From NCBI RefSeq assembly GCF_000214705.1, contig NC_015573.1:3355001-3419000 (forward strand): DNA of 64,000 nt, given 5' to 3'. The translations under genes were made by a program, and so were the position numbers. The notes beneath the pieces were generated by a model, which saw nothing but the letters and a program-made list of their open reading frames with translations, did not search any database and had not been told where the DNA came from. Every line of letters begins with the position of its first letter. Positions within the stretch are counted from its first letter, which is position 1. Of this stretch, positions 1 to 10,200 are shown piece after piece. The DNA is from Desulfofundulus kuznetsovii DSM 6115. Lineage in GTDB: Bacteria > Bacillota > Desulfotomaculia > Desulfotomaculales > Desulfovirgulaceae.

Positions 1-367
1 TCGCCGAGGCCTGGATTACCTGCGCTTCCAGGCTGGCGGTGTCCTGTTCCGCCAGCAGCTGGCCGGCGGTAACCCGGTCACCCACCTTTACGTATATTTT
101 CTTGATCACTTCGGCGTTTTCAAAACCCAGGGAAACTGTTTTTACCGGCTCGACCACACCGCTGGCCGGGATACTGCTGGTAATGGTGCTCCTCTTGACG
201 GTGCTGGTGAGGTAACTCCCGCTCGCTTTTCTTGTTCCACCCAGAAAATAAAAGCCCGCCACGACCAAAACGAAAATTGCCGCCATACCGATGATTATTT
301 TTTTTCTCCCGAAGACACCGGAAACAATTTTAAGGTACCTGGAAAAGAAACTCGGCTCGCTTTGCAT
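1..367 (-). CDS. Efflux membrane-fusion protein (HlyD/MacA type), N-terminal part
   Basis: The gene runs off the left edge, so only about 122 N-terminal residues are visible. The start is the ATG at 367, preceded by a GGGGGAAG ribosome site. The product opens with a basic stretch, then one membrane segment (around residues 24-43), then the start of a biotinyl-lipoyl/HlyD barrel (VEPVKTVSLGFENAEVIKKI and GDRVTAGQLLA are readable). Such proteins link an inner-membrane ABC or RND pump to the outside. It lies 17 bp after the histidine kinase gene, in the same direction, so the two-component system probably controls this exporter. The partner transporter should lie beyond the window edge; I cannot tell ABC from RND. 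Confidence 0.85.
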   Translation of the reverse strand, partial: MQSEPSFFSRYLKIVSGVFGRKKIIIGMAAIFVLVVAGFYFLGGTRKASGSYLTSTVKRSTITSSIPASGVVEPVKTVSLGFENAEVIKKIYVKVGDRVTAGQLLAEQDTASLEAQVIQASA

Positions 368-384
368 CCGCTTCCCCCCGTATT

Positions 385-1770
385 TCAGCTGGTAACCGGT
401 TTCAATTTAATGTTCCCCAGTGGAATGATAACCGTCGAAGATACACCGCCCCTCTCATTTTTCAAACTGATCTCTCCCTGGTACATTTTAACAATTCGCT
501 GCACTATGGTCAGCCCCAGCCCGAATTTGCCCTCCCGCCCTTTATGGAAGGGCTGGAACAGCTGGTCGAGGATGTGGGGCTCAATCCTGGAGCCGTCATT
601 CCAGAAAGAGAGGACTATCTCCTTTTTTTCATCGCTTAACCCGAGACTGATCTCAAGACGTGAAAGCGCATAACGCAGGTGGTTTTCCAGCAGGTTTTCA
701 ACCATAACCCGCAGAACCTCTTCATCTCCCCAAATACTTACCGGCTGCAGATCCATCCGGCACGATATCTCCGGCCGCTGCGGGCATAGACGCTGGACTA
801 TATTCTCAACCAGCGTGTTCAATTTTACCTCTTTTTGAACCTGTTCCCGCGTGGCCAGGTAATCAAGCCGTGTCAGGTACAGCAGTTGCTTGACCAGCTT
901 TTCCAGGCGCGCACCCTCCTCGTCGATCACCTGGATGCTGCCGGCCAGGTCGCCCCTGGGGTAGACCCCGTCCTGGATGGCCTGGGCATAGCTGCGGATC
1001 ACCATGACCGGTGTTTTCAGCTCGTGGGAGATATTCTGGAGCAGGGATTGCTGCATTTCGTCCTGGCGGACAAGCTGCCGGCGCATAACCTCGATGGAGC
1101 GGGCCAGCCGTCCTATTTCATCGCCACGATTCACCTCCAGGGGTTCATGCCAGTTGCGGTTTGCAATACGCTTTACATGCCGTTCCATTTGGATCAGGGG
1201 CCGGGTCAGGTAGCGGGCAATAAAAAGAGAAGCAAACCAGCTGATTATCAGAGCAATGCCGGTGAACACCAGAAAGTTCAGCAGCAGGGATTTTATAAAC
1301 CTGTCTTCTTCGGATTTCCTGATGAGCGCCACCCGGTAGAGGGGGCGCCCGTAAGCCTGCTCCTTCCTTATGACGTAGCGGATATTTTCCTGGCCGCGGT
1401 TATATTCATACAGACGGGCGGATGCTTTCTGGGCCACGGCGTTCTGCAGGATTTCCCGGATAAACGAAGATGAAAACATTTGCCCGGCCTCCGCGGGAAT
1501 GGTGGTCCCGTCCTCCAGGACGATAAAATCACGGATGCGGAATTCCGGCCTGCCCAGGACAGGGGGCCCGGGAGGTGGAGCGGGGGGCGGTGCTTCCCGC
1601 CGGGCGTTTTTTTCAAGCGGTTTCTCCGGCGGCGCCTGGGGCCCCATCATGTTGAGCGTGAAAAAGTTGCGCACCAGAAAGGGCATGATCAGGATGACAA
1701 TCACATACACCAGCAGGCTGACCAGCGAAAGGGCCAGCCACATTTTTACCGTCAGCGAAATTTTTTTCAT
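385..1770 (-). CDS. Sensor histidine kinase
   Basis: 461 residues. The N-terminal membrane segment is at about 10-32. It is followed by an extracellular region with a proline-rich stretch (about 45-70), a second membrane segment (about 164-186), HAMP (about 187-240), a HisKA dimerisation helix with phospho-acceptor His249 in NISHELKTP, and a C-terminal HATPase domain with N-box (ENLLENHLRYA) and G-box (GKFGLGL). It should autophosphorylate and pass phosphate to the response regulator encoded just upstream, whose gene it overlaps by 4 bp (ATGA), indicating translational coupling. The extracellular sensor belongs to no family I recognise, so the signal is unknown. The efflux adaptor gene downstream suggests an antimicrobial or envelope-stress cue. 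Confidence 0.93.
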   Translation of the reverse strand: MKKISLTVKMWLALSLVSLLVYVIVILIMPFLVRNFFTLNMMGPQAPPEKPLEKNARREAPPPAPPPGPPVLGRPEFRIRDFIVLEDGTTIPAEAGQMFSSSFIREILQNAVAQKASARLYEYNRGQENIRYVIRKEQAYGRPLYRVALIRKSEEDRFIKSLLLNFLVFTGIALIISWFASLFIARYLTRPLIQMERHVKRIANRNWHEPLEVNRGDEIGRLARSIEVMRRQLVRQDEMQQSLLQNISHELKTPVMVIRSYAQAIQDGVYPRGDLAGSIQVIDEEGARLEKLVKQLLYLTRLDYLATREQVQKEVKLNTLVENIVQRLCPQRPEISCRMDLQPVSIWGDEEVLRVMVENLLENHLRYALSRLEISLGLSDEKKEIVLSFWNDGSRIEPHILDQLFQPFHKGREGKFGLGLTIVQRIVKMYQGEISLKNERGGVSSTVIIPLGNIKLKPVTS

Positions 1771-2432
1771 TTGGCCGTCATCCTGTATCCAAAGCCATAT
1801 ATGGTTTCAATGCGGAGGTCAGGCATTTTTTTCCGCAGCCGCCGCACCAGATCGTCCACGGACCGGTCGCTGCCGACGTAGTCCGCACCCCATACGTGGT
1901 TGATAATCTGCTCCCTGGAAAGGGCCTGCCCCTTTCTCCTGGCAAAAAATTGGAGCAGGTCGAATTCCTTGGATGTTAATTCAATCTTTTCCTTTCCCTT
2001 GAGAACCATTCGCCTGTCTTCATCCAGTACATAGGGATACAGGTTAATCAATGAGTTTTCCGGCGTTGATTTGTAAACCCGTTCCAGAAGACGGTGAACA
2101 CGGATGACCAGTTCCCGGGGTGAAAACGGTTTGGCCAGGTAATCGTCGCTTCCCATCTCCAGCCCTATGATCCGGTCCAGATCGGCATCCCGGGCCGAGA
2201 TAAAGATAACCGGAACGTCCGGCGACGCTTCTTTGATGCTGCGCAGGAGCTGGTACCCGTCGATATCGGGAAGCATAATATCCAGAATCCAGAGATGGGG
2301 ATGCTCTTCCACGGCCTGCAGGGCGGATTGGCCATCGTAAAAGGACCGCACTTCCCAGCCCTCTTTTTCCAGGTAGGAAACCAGTATATTATTTAAGTTT
2401 ACCTCATCTTCAACCAGGAAAACACGAAACAA
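1767..2432 (-). CDS. OmpR/PhoB-family response regulator
   Basis: 221 residues. The N-terminal receiver domain (1-120) has the acidic pair in VEDE, the phospho-acceptor Asp51 in LDIMLPD and the conserved Lys in AKPFSP. The C-terminal winged-helix DNA-binding domain (about 130-221) ends in the usual RTIYGFGYR-like motif (here IETIYGFGYRM). It is the transcription factor partner of the overlapping kinase gene. Its likely target is the efflux operon beginning at 367. The start ATG at 2432 has AGGGGAGGGG upstream. Confidence 0.94.
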   Translation of the reverse strand: MFRVFLVEDEVNLNNILVSYLEKEGWEVRSFYDGQSALQAVEEHPHLWILDIMLPDIDGYQLLRSIKEASPDVPVIFISARDADLDRIIGLEMGSDDYLAKPFSPRELVIRVHRLLERVYKSTPENSLINLYPYVLDEDRRMVLKGKEKIELTSKEFDLLQFFARRKGQALSREQIINHVWGADYVGSDRSVDDLVRRLRKKMPDLRIETIYGFGYRMTAK

Positions 2433-2638
2433 GTGCCACCCCTCCCCTTTTTCTGTTGTTGTACCAAAAAGCCAGACTCTCTTGCGAAAAGGGAGTCCGG
2501 CTTTTTGTCAATGATTTGTTTTCGATAGCATCTCAGACGCTCCTTGTTTCTTTCCTGCAGTTGTTTCAAAAGCTGCGGCAGCAGCTCTTTAATCCTGGCT
2601 TCATCATTGGCTTCCATCGCTTTCCTAAATTCACCCAT
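2399..2638 (-). CDS. Small charged helical protein, uncertain
   Basis: An open frame of 79 codons starts at an ATG (2638) with a good ribosome site (GGAAAGG, 6 nt spacing). The first 40 residues are a highly charged predicted helix (MGEFRKAMEANDEARIKELL and onward). The last 35 codons run straight through the hairpin at 2466-2506 and overlap the response-regulator start. That tail is probably not natural coding sequence, so either the true stop has been lost by frameshift or the frame is fortuitous. No family recognised. Confidence 0.4.
   Translation of the reverse strand: MGEFRKAMEANDEARIKELLPQLLKQLQERNKERLRCYRKQIIDKKPDSLFARESGFLVQQQKKGRGGTCFVFSWLKMR
2466..2506 (-). terminator. Hairpin with T-tract upstream of the response regulator
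   Basis: AAAAAGCCGGACTCCC pairs with GGGAGTC(T)GGCTTTTT around a short loop, a typical intrinsic terminator shape with T-tracts on both strands. It separates the prfB/small-ORF unit from the two-component genes. Confidence 0.7.
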
Positions 2639-2731
2639 CAGCTGCCTTTCCTTGCTAGGGGTTGGACAAACTGACACTTAAAATATACAGGTGGAATGCG
2701 GAAAAATTATCAAGGAATTGTGGGAAATTGT

Positions 2732-2759
2732 AAAAAACCAGTGCTCTTTGCACTGGTTC
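2732..2759 (-). terminator. prfB terminator
   Basis: AACCAGTGC-AAAGA-GCACTGGTT followed by a run of T on the minus strand. The stem begins at the last bases of the prfB stop codon. Confidence 0.85.
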
Positions 2760-3860
2760 TAACTCTTTGCCTTCTGCCGCAGGTAGGCGGAAATAAACTC
2801 GTCTATTTCCCCGTCCATCACCGCCTGGACGTTGCCCACCTCCACCCCGGTGCGGTGGTCCTTGACCAGGCTGTAAGGGTGAAAGACGTAGGAGCGGATC
2901 TGGTTGCCCCAGGCAATTTCCCCCTGCTCGCCCCGCAGGGCGGCCAGTTCGGCTTCCTTCTTTTTCATCTCCAGGTCCAGAAGTTTGGCCCGCAACAGCT
3001 TCATGGCCGCGTTGCGGTTGGCAATCTGGGAGCGCTCGCTCTGGCACTGGACCACGATGCCCGTGGGCAGGTGGGTGATGCGCACCGCCGACTCGGTCTT
3101 GTTTACGTGCTGCCCGCCGGCCCCGCTGGAGCGGAAGGTGTCGATTTTCAGGTCCTCGGGCCTGATTTCCAGCTGCACATCCTCCTCCACCTCGGGCAGT
3201 ACATCCACCGAGGCAAAGGAGGTGTGCCGCCGCCCGGCGGCGTCAAAGGGGGAAATGCGCACCAGCCGGTGGACGCCCTTTTCCGCCCGCAGGTAACCGT
3301 AGGCATTGGGTCCGGCCACGGAAAAGGTGACGCTTTTTATGCCCGCCTCGTCCCCGGGCAGCATATCCATGATGGTCACCCGGTAGCCCTTTTCCTCCGC
3401 CCAGCGGGTGTACATGCGCAGGAGCATCTCCACCCAGTCCTGGGCCTCGGTGCCGCCGGCCCCGGCATGGAGGGAGACAATGGCGTTCCCCCGGTCGTAG
3501 GGGCCGCTCAGCAGCACCTCCAGCTCCATCTTCTCCACCCGCCGGGCCAGCTTCTTCAGCTCCCCGGCCACCTCCCGGGCCACCGTCTCGTCCTCCTCTT
3601 CTTCCCCCAGGTCCAGGAGAACAACCAGGTCCTCCTGGACCCGGGCCAGCTCCCGGTACTGAGCAACCCGGTCCTTTAAGGCGGCCAGTTTCTGCGTCAC
3701 CTGCTGGGCCTGTTCCGGGTCGTTCCAGAAGCCCGGGTCCAGCATGGCTTCCTCCAGGCGCTTTATTTCCTCTTCCTTTTGGGCAATGTCAAAGAGAAAC
3801 CCTCAATTCTTCGATGCGTTTGCCCAGGTTCTCCAGTTCCCGGGACAGTTCGGCATACAT
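2759..3860 (-). CDS. prfB: Peptide chain release factor 2, with programmed +1 frameshift
   Basis: RF2 releases polypeptides at UGA and UAA. The gene has two frames. Frame 0 starts at ATG 3860 (AGAGGTG ribosome site) and runs 23 codons to an in-frame TGA at 3791-3789. The sequence AGG-GTT-TCT-CTT-TGA-C is the classic RF2 autoregulatory slip site, with an AGG Shine-Dalgarno-like triplet upstream of CTT-TGA. A +1 slip at CTT continues as [20 protein letters not shown], giving about 367 residues. The SPF stop-recognition tripeptide (RISPFDA) and the GGQ hydrolysis motif (SGAGGQHVN) are present. It lies after secA, as in many Firmicutes. The frame 0 part is missed by simple ORF calling from 3745. 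Confidence 0.97.
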
Positions 3861-3897
3861 ATACTGTTCACCTCTTGTTGTTTGATGACTTGTAAAC

Positions 3898-4190
3898 ATT
3901 CGGTAAACCCGGTTGGGTGCGGCGCTGTCCCCGCTCACTCCAGTGCTCCGCGCCGACAGCACCTCGGCTCGCTTCGGGCCGGCTCTGGCTCTCTGCGGAT
4001 TACCATCGATATTGTTGCCTCTCGATCATAATTAAACTGACCGATGTGTCACTGGTAGGTGTTTTTTCACTTGCTGTCATTTGGCGTCCTCGAGAGCCGA
4101 GCCGGCAACCTCGCTTCACCGGGTGCTGTTACCGGCGCTTCGCAAGTCGTTCGCTCCGGACAGCGCCGCACCCCCCTAGCGGAACTGAAT
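3898..4190. repeat. Family A long-palindrome repeat, copy A1
   Basis: This fills the gap between secA and prfB. It begins ATTCGGTAAACCCGG and ends with ACTGAAT. Inner arms TGCGGCGCTGTCC and GGACAGCGCCGCA are inverted, and further in there are GGGCCGGCTCTGGCTCTC-type and CGAGAGCCGAGCCGGC-type arms, so the whole unit can fold as one long imperfect hairpin. The central ~75 bp differs from the other copies. Other copies: 32461-32755, 34603-34981, 49360-49650. It has no coding capacity I can support. Confidence 0.9.
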
Positions 4191-4203
4191 ACTTACGATG
4201 GCT

Positions 4204-6843
<2,640 letters not shown>

Positions 6844-6863
6844 AAAAATCACCCTTCGTAAAT

Positions 6864-6888
6864 AAGAGGAACCGTAAAGGTTCCTCTT
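6864..6888 (-). terminator. Hairpin between hpf and secA
   Basis: A perfect 10-bp stem AAGAGGAACC/GGTTCCTCTT with a 5-nt loop lies 20 bp before the secA start. Only a weak T-rich tail follows, so it may attenuate or stabilise rather than fully terminate. Confidence 0.55.
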
Positions 6889-6976
6889 CCAAAGTAACTC
6901 CGGTATTATTGTAGCACCCGCCGGGGATGGTTTCAAGTACAGGCTGCTGCCGGCGGATTTCTAGAGGGTAAAACCT

Positions 6977-7498
6977 TTAAAATTCGGGCTCGATCAGGCC
7001 GTAGTTGCCGTCCTTGCGCCGGTACACCACGTTGACCTTTTCCGTATCCGCGTTGGAGAAGACAAAAAAGCTGTGCCCCAGAAGGTTCATCTGCATTACC
7101 GCTTCGTCAACGGACATGGGCTTCATGGCAAACCGCTTGGTGCGCACAATCCGGGGGCCGTCTTCCTCCTTTTTATTGTCCCCGGCTTTCACCTCCGTGT
7201 TCTGGCGGCCCAGGCGGCGGTACAGCCTGCCCTTATAGCGCTCGATTTGTTTTTCCAGCTTTTCTACCACCAGGTCGATGGAGGCATACATGTCGCCGGT
7301 GCTTTCCTCGCCCCGCAAAATGATGCCGTTGATGGGAATGGTTACTTCCACCCGGTGGGAATCCTTTTCCACGGTGAGGGTTACCTGCGCCTCTTCAATC
7401 AGATCCAGATATTTCACCAGCTTGCCCAGGCGCTTCTCCACATACTCCTTCAAGGCATTGGTTACTTCCACGTTTCTGCCCCGTACCTGTACTTTCAT
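6977..7498 (-). CDS. hpf: Ribosome hibernation-promoting factor, long form
   Basis: 173 residues. The N-terminal ~100 residues are the HPF/RaiA fold (MKVQVRGRNVEVTNALKEYV, EAQVTLTVEKDSHRVEVTIP). The C-terminal domain that mediates 100S ribosome dimerisation is present (VRTKRFAMKPMSVDEAVMQM, FFVFSNADTEKVNVVYRRKDG). It acts in the cytoplasm, silencing ribosomes in stationary phase. The start ATG at 7498 follows an AGGAGAGGGT ribosome site. The hpf-secA order is typical of Firmicutes. Confidence 0.97.
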   Translation of the reverse strand: MKVQVRGRNVEVTNALKEYVEKRLGKLVKYLDLIEEAQVTLTVEKDSHRVEVTIPINGIILRGEESTGDMYASIDLVVEKLEKQIERYKGRLYRRLGRQNTEVKAGDNKKEEDGPRIVRTKRFAMKPMSVDEAVMQMNLLGHSFFVFSNADTEKVNVVYRRKDGNYGLIEPEF

Positions 7499-7584
7499 CT
7501 GGTACCCTCTCCTTTCTGGTCCCTGGTATTAATATTATTCCCGAAAACAGCCGGAATTCCTGCCTGTCGCCTGGCAAAAATACC

Positions 7585-7613
7585 AAAAACCCCGGCTACC
7601 GGGCCGGGGTTTT
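7585..7613 (-). terminator. Terminator of the cold-shock gene
   Basis: AAAACCCCGGC pairs with GCCGGGGTTTT around a short loop just after the csp stop codon. The minus strand runs into a TTTT tract. Confidence 0.85.
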
Positions 7614-7623
7614 GCTCCCCAAC

Positions 7624-7821
7624 TTATAACTTTACCACATTGGCCGCCTGAGGCCCACGGGCACCCTCGACGATATCAAACTCCACGAGCTGACCTTCAG
7701 TCAGGGTTTTGAACCCTTCTTCCTGGATGGCCGAGAAGTGAACAAAGACGTCCTTGCCGTCCTCCCTCTCGATGAAGCCGTAACCCTTCTCGGCGCTGAA
7801 CCACTTGACTCTTCCTAGCAT
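7624..7821 (-). CDS. Cold-shock protein (CspA/CspB family)
   Basis: 65 residues from ATG 7821, with a GGGAGGAAT ribosome site; in-frame ATGs further upstream lack such a site. It is a single five-strand OB fold that binds single-stranded RNA/DNA. RNP1 (KGYGFIE) and RNP2 (VFVHFSAI) are both present. The gene is monocistronic, with its own promoter and terminator. A leader of about 50 nt precedes it, too short for me to claim a cold-responsive structure. Confidence 0.97.
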   Translation of the reverse strand: MLGRVKWFSAEKGYGFIEREDGKDVFVHFSAIQEEGFKTLTEGQLVEFDIVEGARGPQAANVVKL

Positions 7822-7875
7822 GAACATTCCTCCCAGCATAAAATCCCGTGGGTGCTTGCACACACACGCAGGTGA

Positions 7876-7904
7876 ATACTAACATATTCAACCCCTGATG
7901 TCAA
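7876..7904 (-). promoter_or_regulatory. Promoter of the cold-shock gene
   Basis: Minus strand: TTGACA (7904-7899), 17-bp spacer, TAGTAT (7881-7876), a good vegetative sigma-A type promoter directed at csp. Confidence 0.75.
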
Positions 7905-7944
7905 GGGTTACCATCCGACCGGTCCGTATCAAGATTCAGTGGTT

Positions 7945-9753
7945 CTACCCCGCCCGCCAGGCAATGGGCATACGCCGGCCCATGCCGAAGGCCTTGGAGG
8001 TCACCCGCAGCCCGGGGGCGGCCTGGCGGCGCTTGTATTCGGCCCGGTCCACCTTGCGGATCACTTCCCGCACCAGTGCCGGGTCAAACCCCAGGGCGGC
8101 AATTTCATCAGCCGGCTTCTCCTCTTCGATGTATGCCTGCAGGATGGCGTCCAGCACCTCATAGGGGGGCAGGGAATCCTGGTCCACCTGGTTGGGCCTC
8201 AGTTCCGCCGACGGGGGTTTCACCAAAACGCTTTCGGGAATTATTTCCCGCTCCCGGTTAATATAGCGGGCCAGCTGGTACACCATCACCTTGGGCACAT
8301 CGGCCAGCACCGCCAGCCCTCCGGACATGTCGCCGTAGAGGGTGCAGTAACCCACGGCCATCTCGGACTTGTTGCCGGTGGTGAGGGTGAGGTATCCCTC
8401 CCGGTTGGAGATGAACATGAGGATGTTACCCCGGATGCGGGCCTGGATGTTCTCCTCCGCCAGGTCACCGCAGGGGGAACCGTCCCGGTTCATGACCTTT
8501 AAGAAGGTGCTGAACACTTCTTCGATAGGTATCTCCCGGAAGGCAATGCCCAGGTTTTCCGCCAGCTTCCGGGCATCGGAACGGCTGCCGGGAGAGGAGT
8601 AACGGGAGGGCATGGAAACTCCCAGTACATTTTCCGGTCCCAGGGCAGCGGCGGCCAGGACGGCCGTGACGGAAGAATCAATGCCCCCGCTCAGGCCGAT
8701 AACGGCCTTTTTGAAACCGGTCTTCCGCATATAGTCGGCGATTCCCAGCACCAGCGCCCGGTAAACGTAACCGATGTCCTCCTGCGGGAGCACCGCCGCC
8801 GGTGCTTCAACGCTGGACGGGGTGCAACCGGCGTTACTGCCGGCATCCACTCCCTCCGGAGAACTGCCGCAGGAATCCGTTGTGCCGGCATGACCGGGGG
8901 CACCACCGGCATTTTCCCTCCAGGTGCTGCAGCCGGCACCCGCAGCTTTTCCAACCGGTTTCATCCATGTCGCCCCGGACTTCTGCCGCCCCATTTCCAG
9001 CACCAGCAAATCTTCCTCAAAGCTGCCCGCCAGGCAGACCACATTACCCCCGGCGTCCACGGCCAGGCTGGTGCCGTCGAAGATCAGCTCATCATTACCC
9101 CCGATCTGGTTGACATAGATTACGGGCCGGTGATACTTGCGGGCGATGCTCCTGAGCATGTCCAGGCGCAGCCCGGCTTTACCGTAGTGATATGGGGAAG
9201 CGGAAATGTTCACTATCAGATCCACACCCCGGGCCGCCAGTTCCTCCACCGGATCCACCTCGTAAAGCTGCCGGTTCCAGTAGTCCTTATCGTTCCAGAT
9301 GTCCTCGCAGATGGTCAGGCCAAGGCTCCACTCTCCCAGTTGCACCGGAATCCTTCGCCCGGCCGGGCGGAAATAGCGGCTTTCGTCAAACACGTCGTAA
9401 TTGGGCAAAAGGCTTTTGTCCTGGCGGCCGGCCAGCTTACCTTCCGCATAAAGCAGTGCGGCATTGTAAAGATAATCCCGGTCCGCCTTTTCTCCCCGCA
9501 CCGGGGCACCGACAACAAGGGCCGCCTCCCGGCTCAAGGGGGCAATCTCTTCTACCAGCACCCTTTCCACCCGCTGCAGAAAATCCCTCCGGCAGAGCAG
9601 GTCCCGGGGCGGGTAGCCCGTTACGGCCAGTTCGGGAAAGACCACCAGATCCGCACCGGCCCGCCGGGCCGCCTCCACGACCTTTCTCATTTTACCCGTG
9701 TTGCCGCCCACGTCCCCTATGGTGGGATTCAACTGGGCCAGGGCTATGCGCAT
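7945..9753 (-). CDS. nadE: Glutamine-dependent NAD+ synthetase
   Basis: 602 residues from ATG 9753 (AGAGGG ribosome site); the open frame continues 93 codons upstream without family similarity. The N-terminal nitrilase-type glutaminase domain (about 1-270) has the Glu (FPELAVTGYPP), Lys (DKSLLPNYDVFDE) and Cys (LTICEDIWND) of the catalytic triad. The C-terminal synthetase domain has the PP-loop GLSGGIDSSVTA. It makes NAD from deamido-NAD, ATP and glutamine-derived ammonia. Between the two domains lies a low-complexity Gly/Ser/Ala/Thr-rich insertion of about 60 residues (DNA about 8780-8985). It looks lineage-specific and resembles linkers in several other proteins in this window. Confidence 0.95.
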   Translation of the reverse strand: MRIALAQLNPTIGDVGGNTGKMRKVVEAARRAGADLVVFPELAVTGYPPRDLLCRRDFLQRVERVLVEEIAPLSREAALVVGAPVRGEKADRDYLYNAALLYAEGKLAGRQDKSLLPNYDVFDESRYFRPAGRRIPVQLGEWSLGLTICEDIWNDKDYWNRQLYEVDPVEELAARGVDLIVNISASPYHYGKAGLRLDMLRSIARKYHRPVIYVNQIGGNDELIFDGTSLAVDAGGNVVCLAGSFEEDLLVLEMGRQKSGATWMKPVGKAAGAGCSTWRENAGGAPGHAGTTDSCGSSPEGVDAGSNAGCTPSSVEAPAAVLPQEDIGYVYRALVLGIADYMRKTGFKKAVIGLSGGIDSSVTAVLAAAALGPENVLGVSMPSRYSSPGSRSDARKLAENLGIAFREIPIEEVFSTFLKVMNRDGSPCGDLAEENIQARIRGNILMFISNREGYLTLTTGNKSEMAVGYCTLYGDMSGGLAVLADVPKVMVYQLARYINREREIIPESVLVKPPSAELRPNQVDQDSLPPYEVLDAILQAYIEEEKPADEIAALGFDPALVREVIRKVDRAEYKRRQAAPGLRVTSKAFGMGRRMPIAWRAG

Positions 9754-9851
9754 TTGACTAAACCCTCTTTCCGCAGCCAAAATAAAACCCCGCCCTCCGC
9801 TCGAAAAGCGTATGGCCGGGGCCCCATTGCCCTGATTGTTTCCCTGCCCGT

Positions 9852-9880
9852 ATTGTAACAAAAACAATACTGCCTGGCAA
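9852..9880 (-). promoter_or_regulatory. Probable nadE promoter
   Basis: Minus strand TTGCCA (9880-9875), 17-bp spacer, TACAAT (9857-9852), about 100 bp before nadE. A 7-bp inverted repeat (GTATTGT/ACAATAC) overlaps the -10 region and could be an operator. Confidence 0.6.
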
Positions 9881-10051
9881 GGGCGGGCTTTAAAACCCGG
9901 CGCCCCTGCCCGGGAGCGACAAAATTCGGCACCAGGTAGACTTTTTATGCCAATTCGTGCGATCCGGGTTCCGGTAATGGGCACTATGCAAAAGCAGGAA
10001 ACAAGACATTCCCTCCCCTCATGGGGGTTCATTTAATTTCCGTGCCGGATC

Positions 10052-10200
10052 TTACCGGTTGTTCAAGGTGATATCCGCAGCCAGCACCCCTGTAATCTGA
10101 CCCGCCTTATCCCGTATGGACAAAGACAGGGTCCGGCAGGGCTGCCGGGTGATGGCCGAAATATAAAAAGAGCGCCTTTGCCCTTCTCCGATTATTTTAG
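10052..10200 (-). pseudogene. C-terminal remnant of an extracellular sensor (Cache/PDC-like) domain
   Basis: Reading the minus strand in a frame different from nifV gives FYISAITRQPCRTLSLSIRD, then DKAGQITGVLAADITLNNR and a stop. This resembles the end of a PDC/Cache sensor domain, as found in chemoreceptors or GGDEF proteins. There is no start and no rest of the domain, and the fragment begins exactly where nifV ends. I read it as debris from a rearrangement that also may have shortened nifV. The remaining sequence of the 9754-10196 gap holds the nadE promoter and nothing else I can support. Confidence 0.5.

Noticed and set aside
3898-4190. Insertion sequence with transposase in family A repeats
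   Set aside because: All open frames inside are short, differ between copies and have no transposase motifs.
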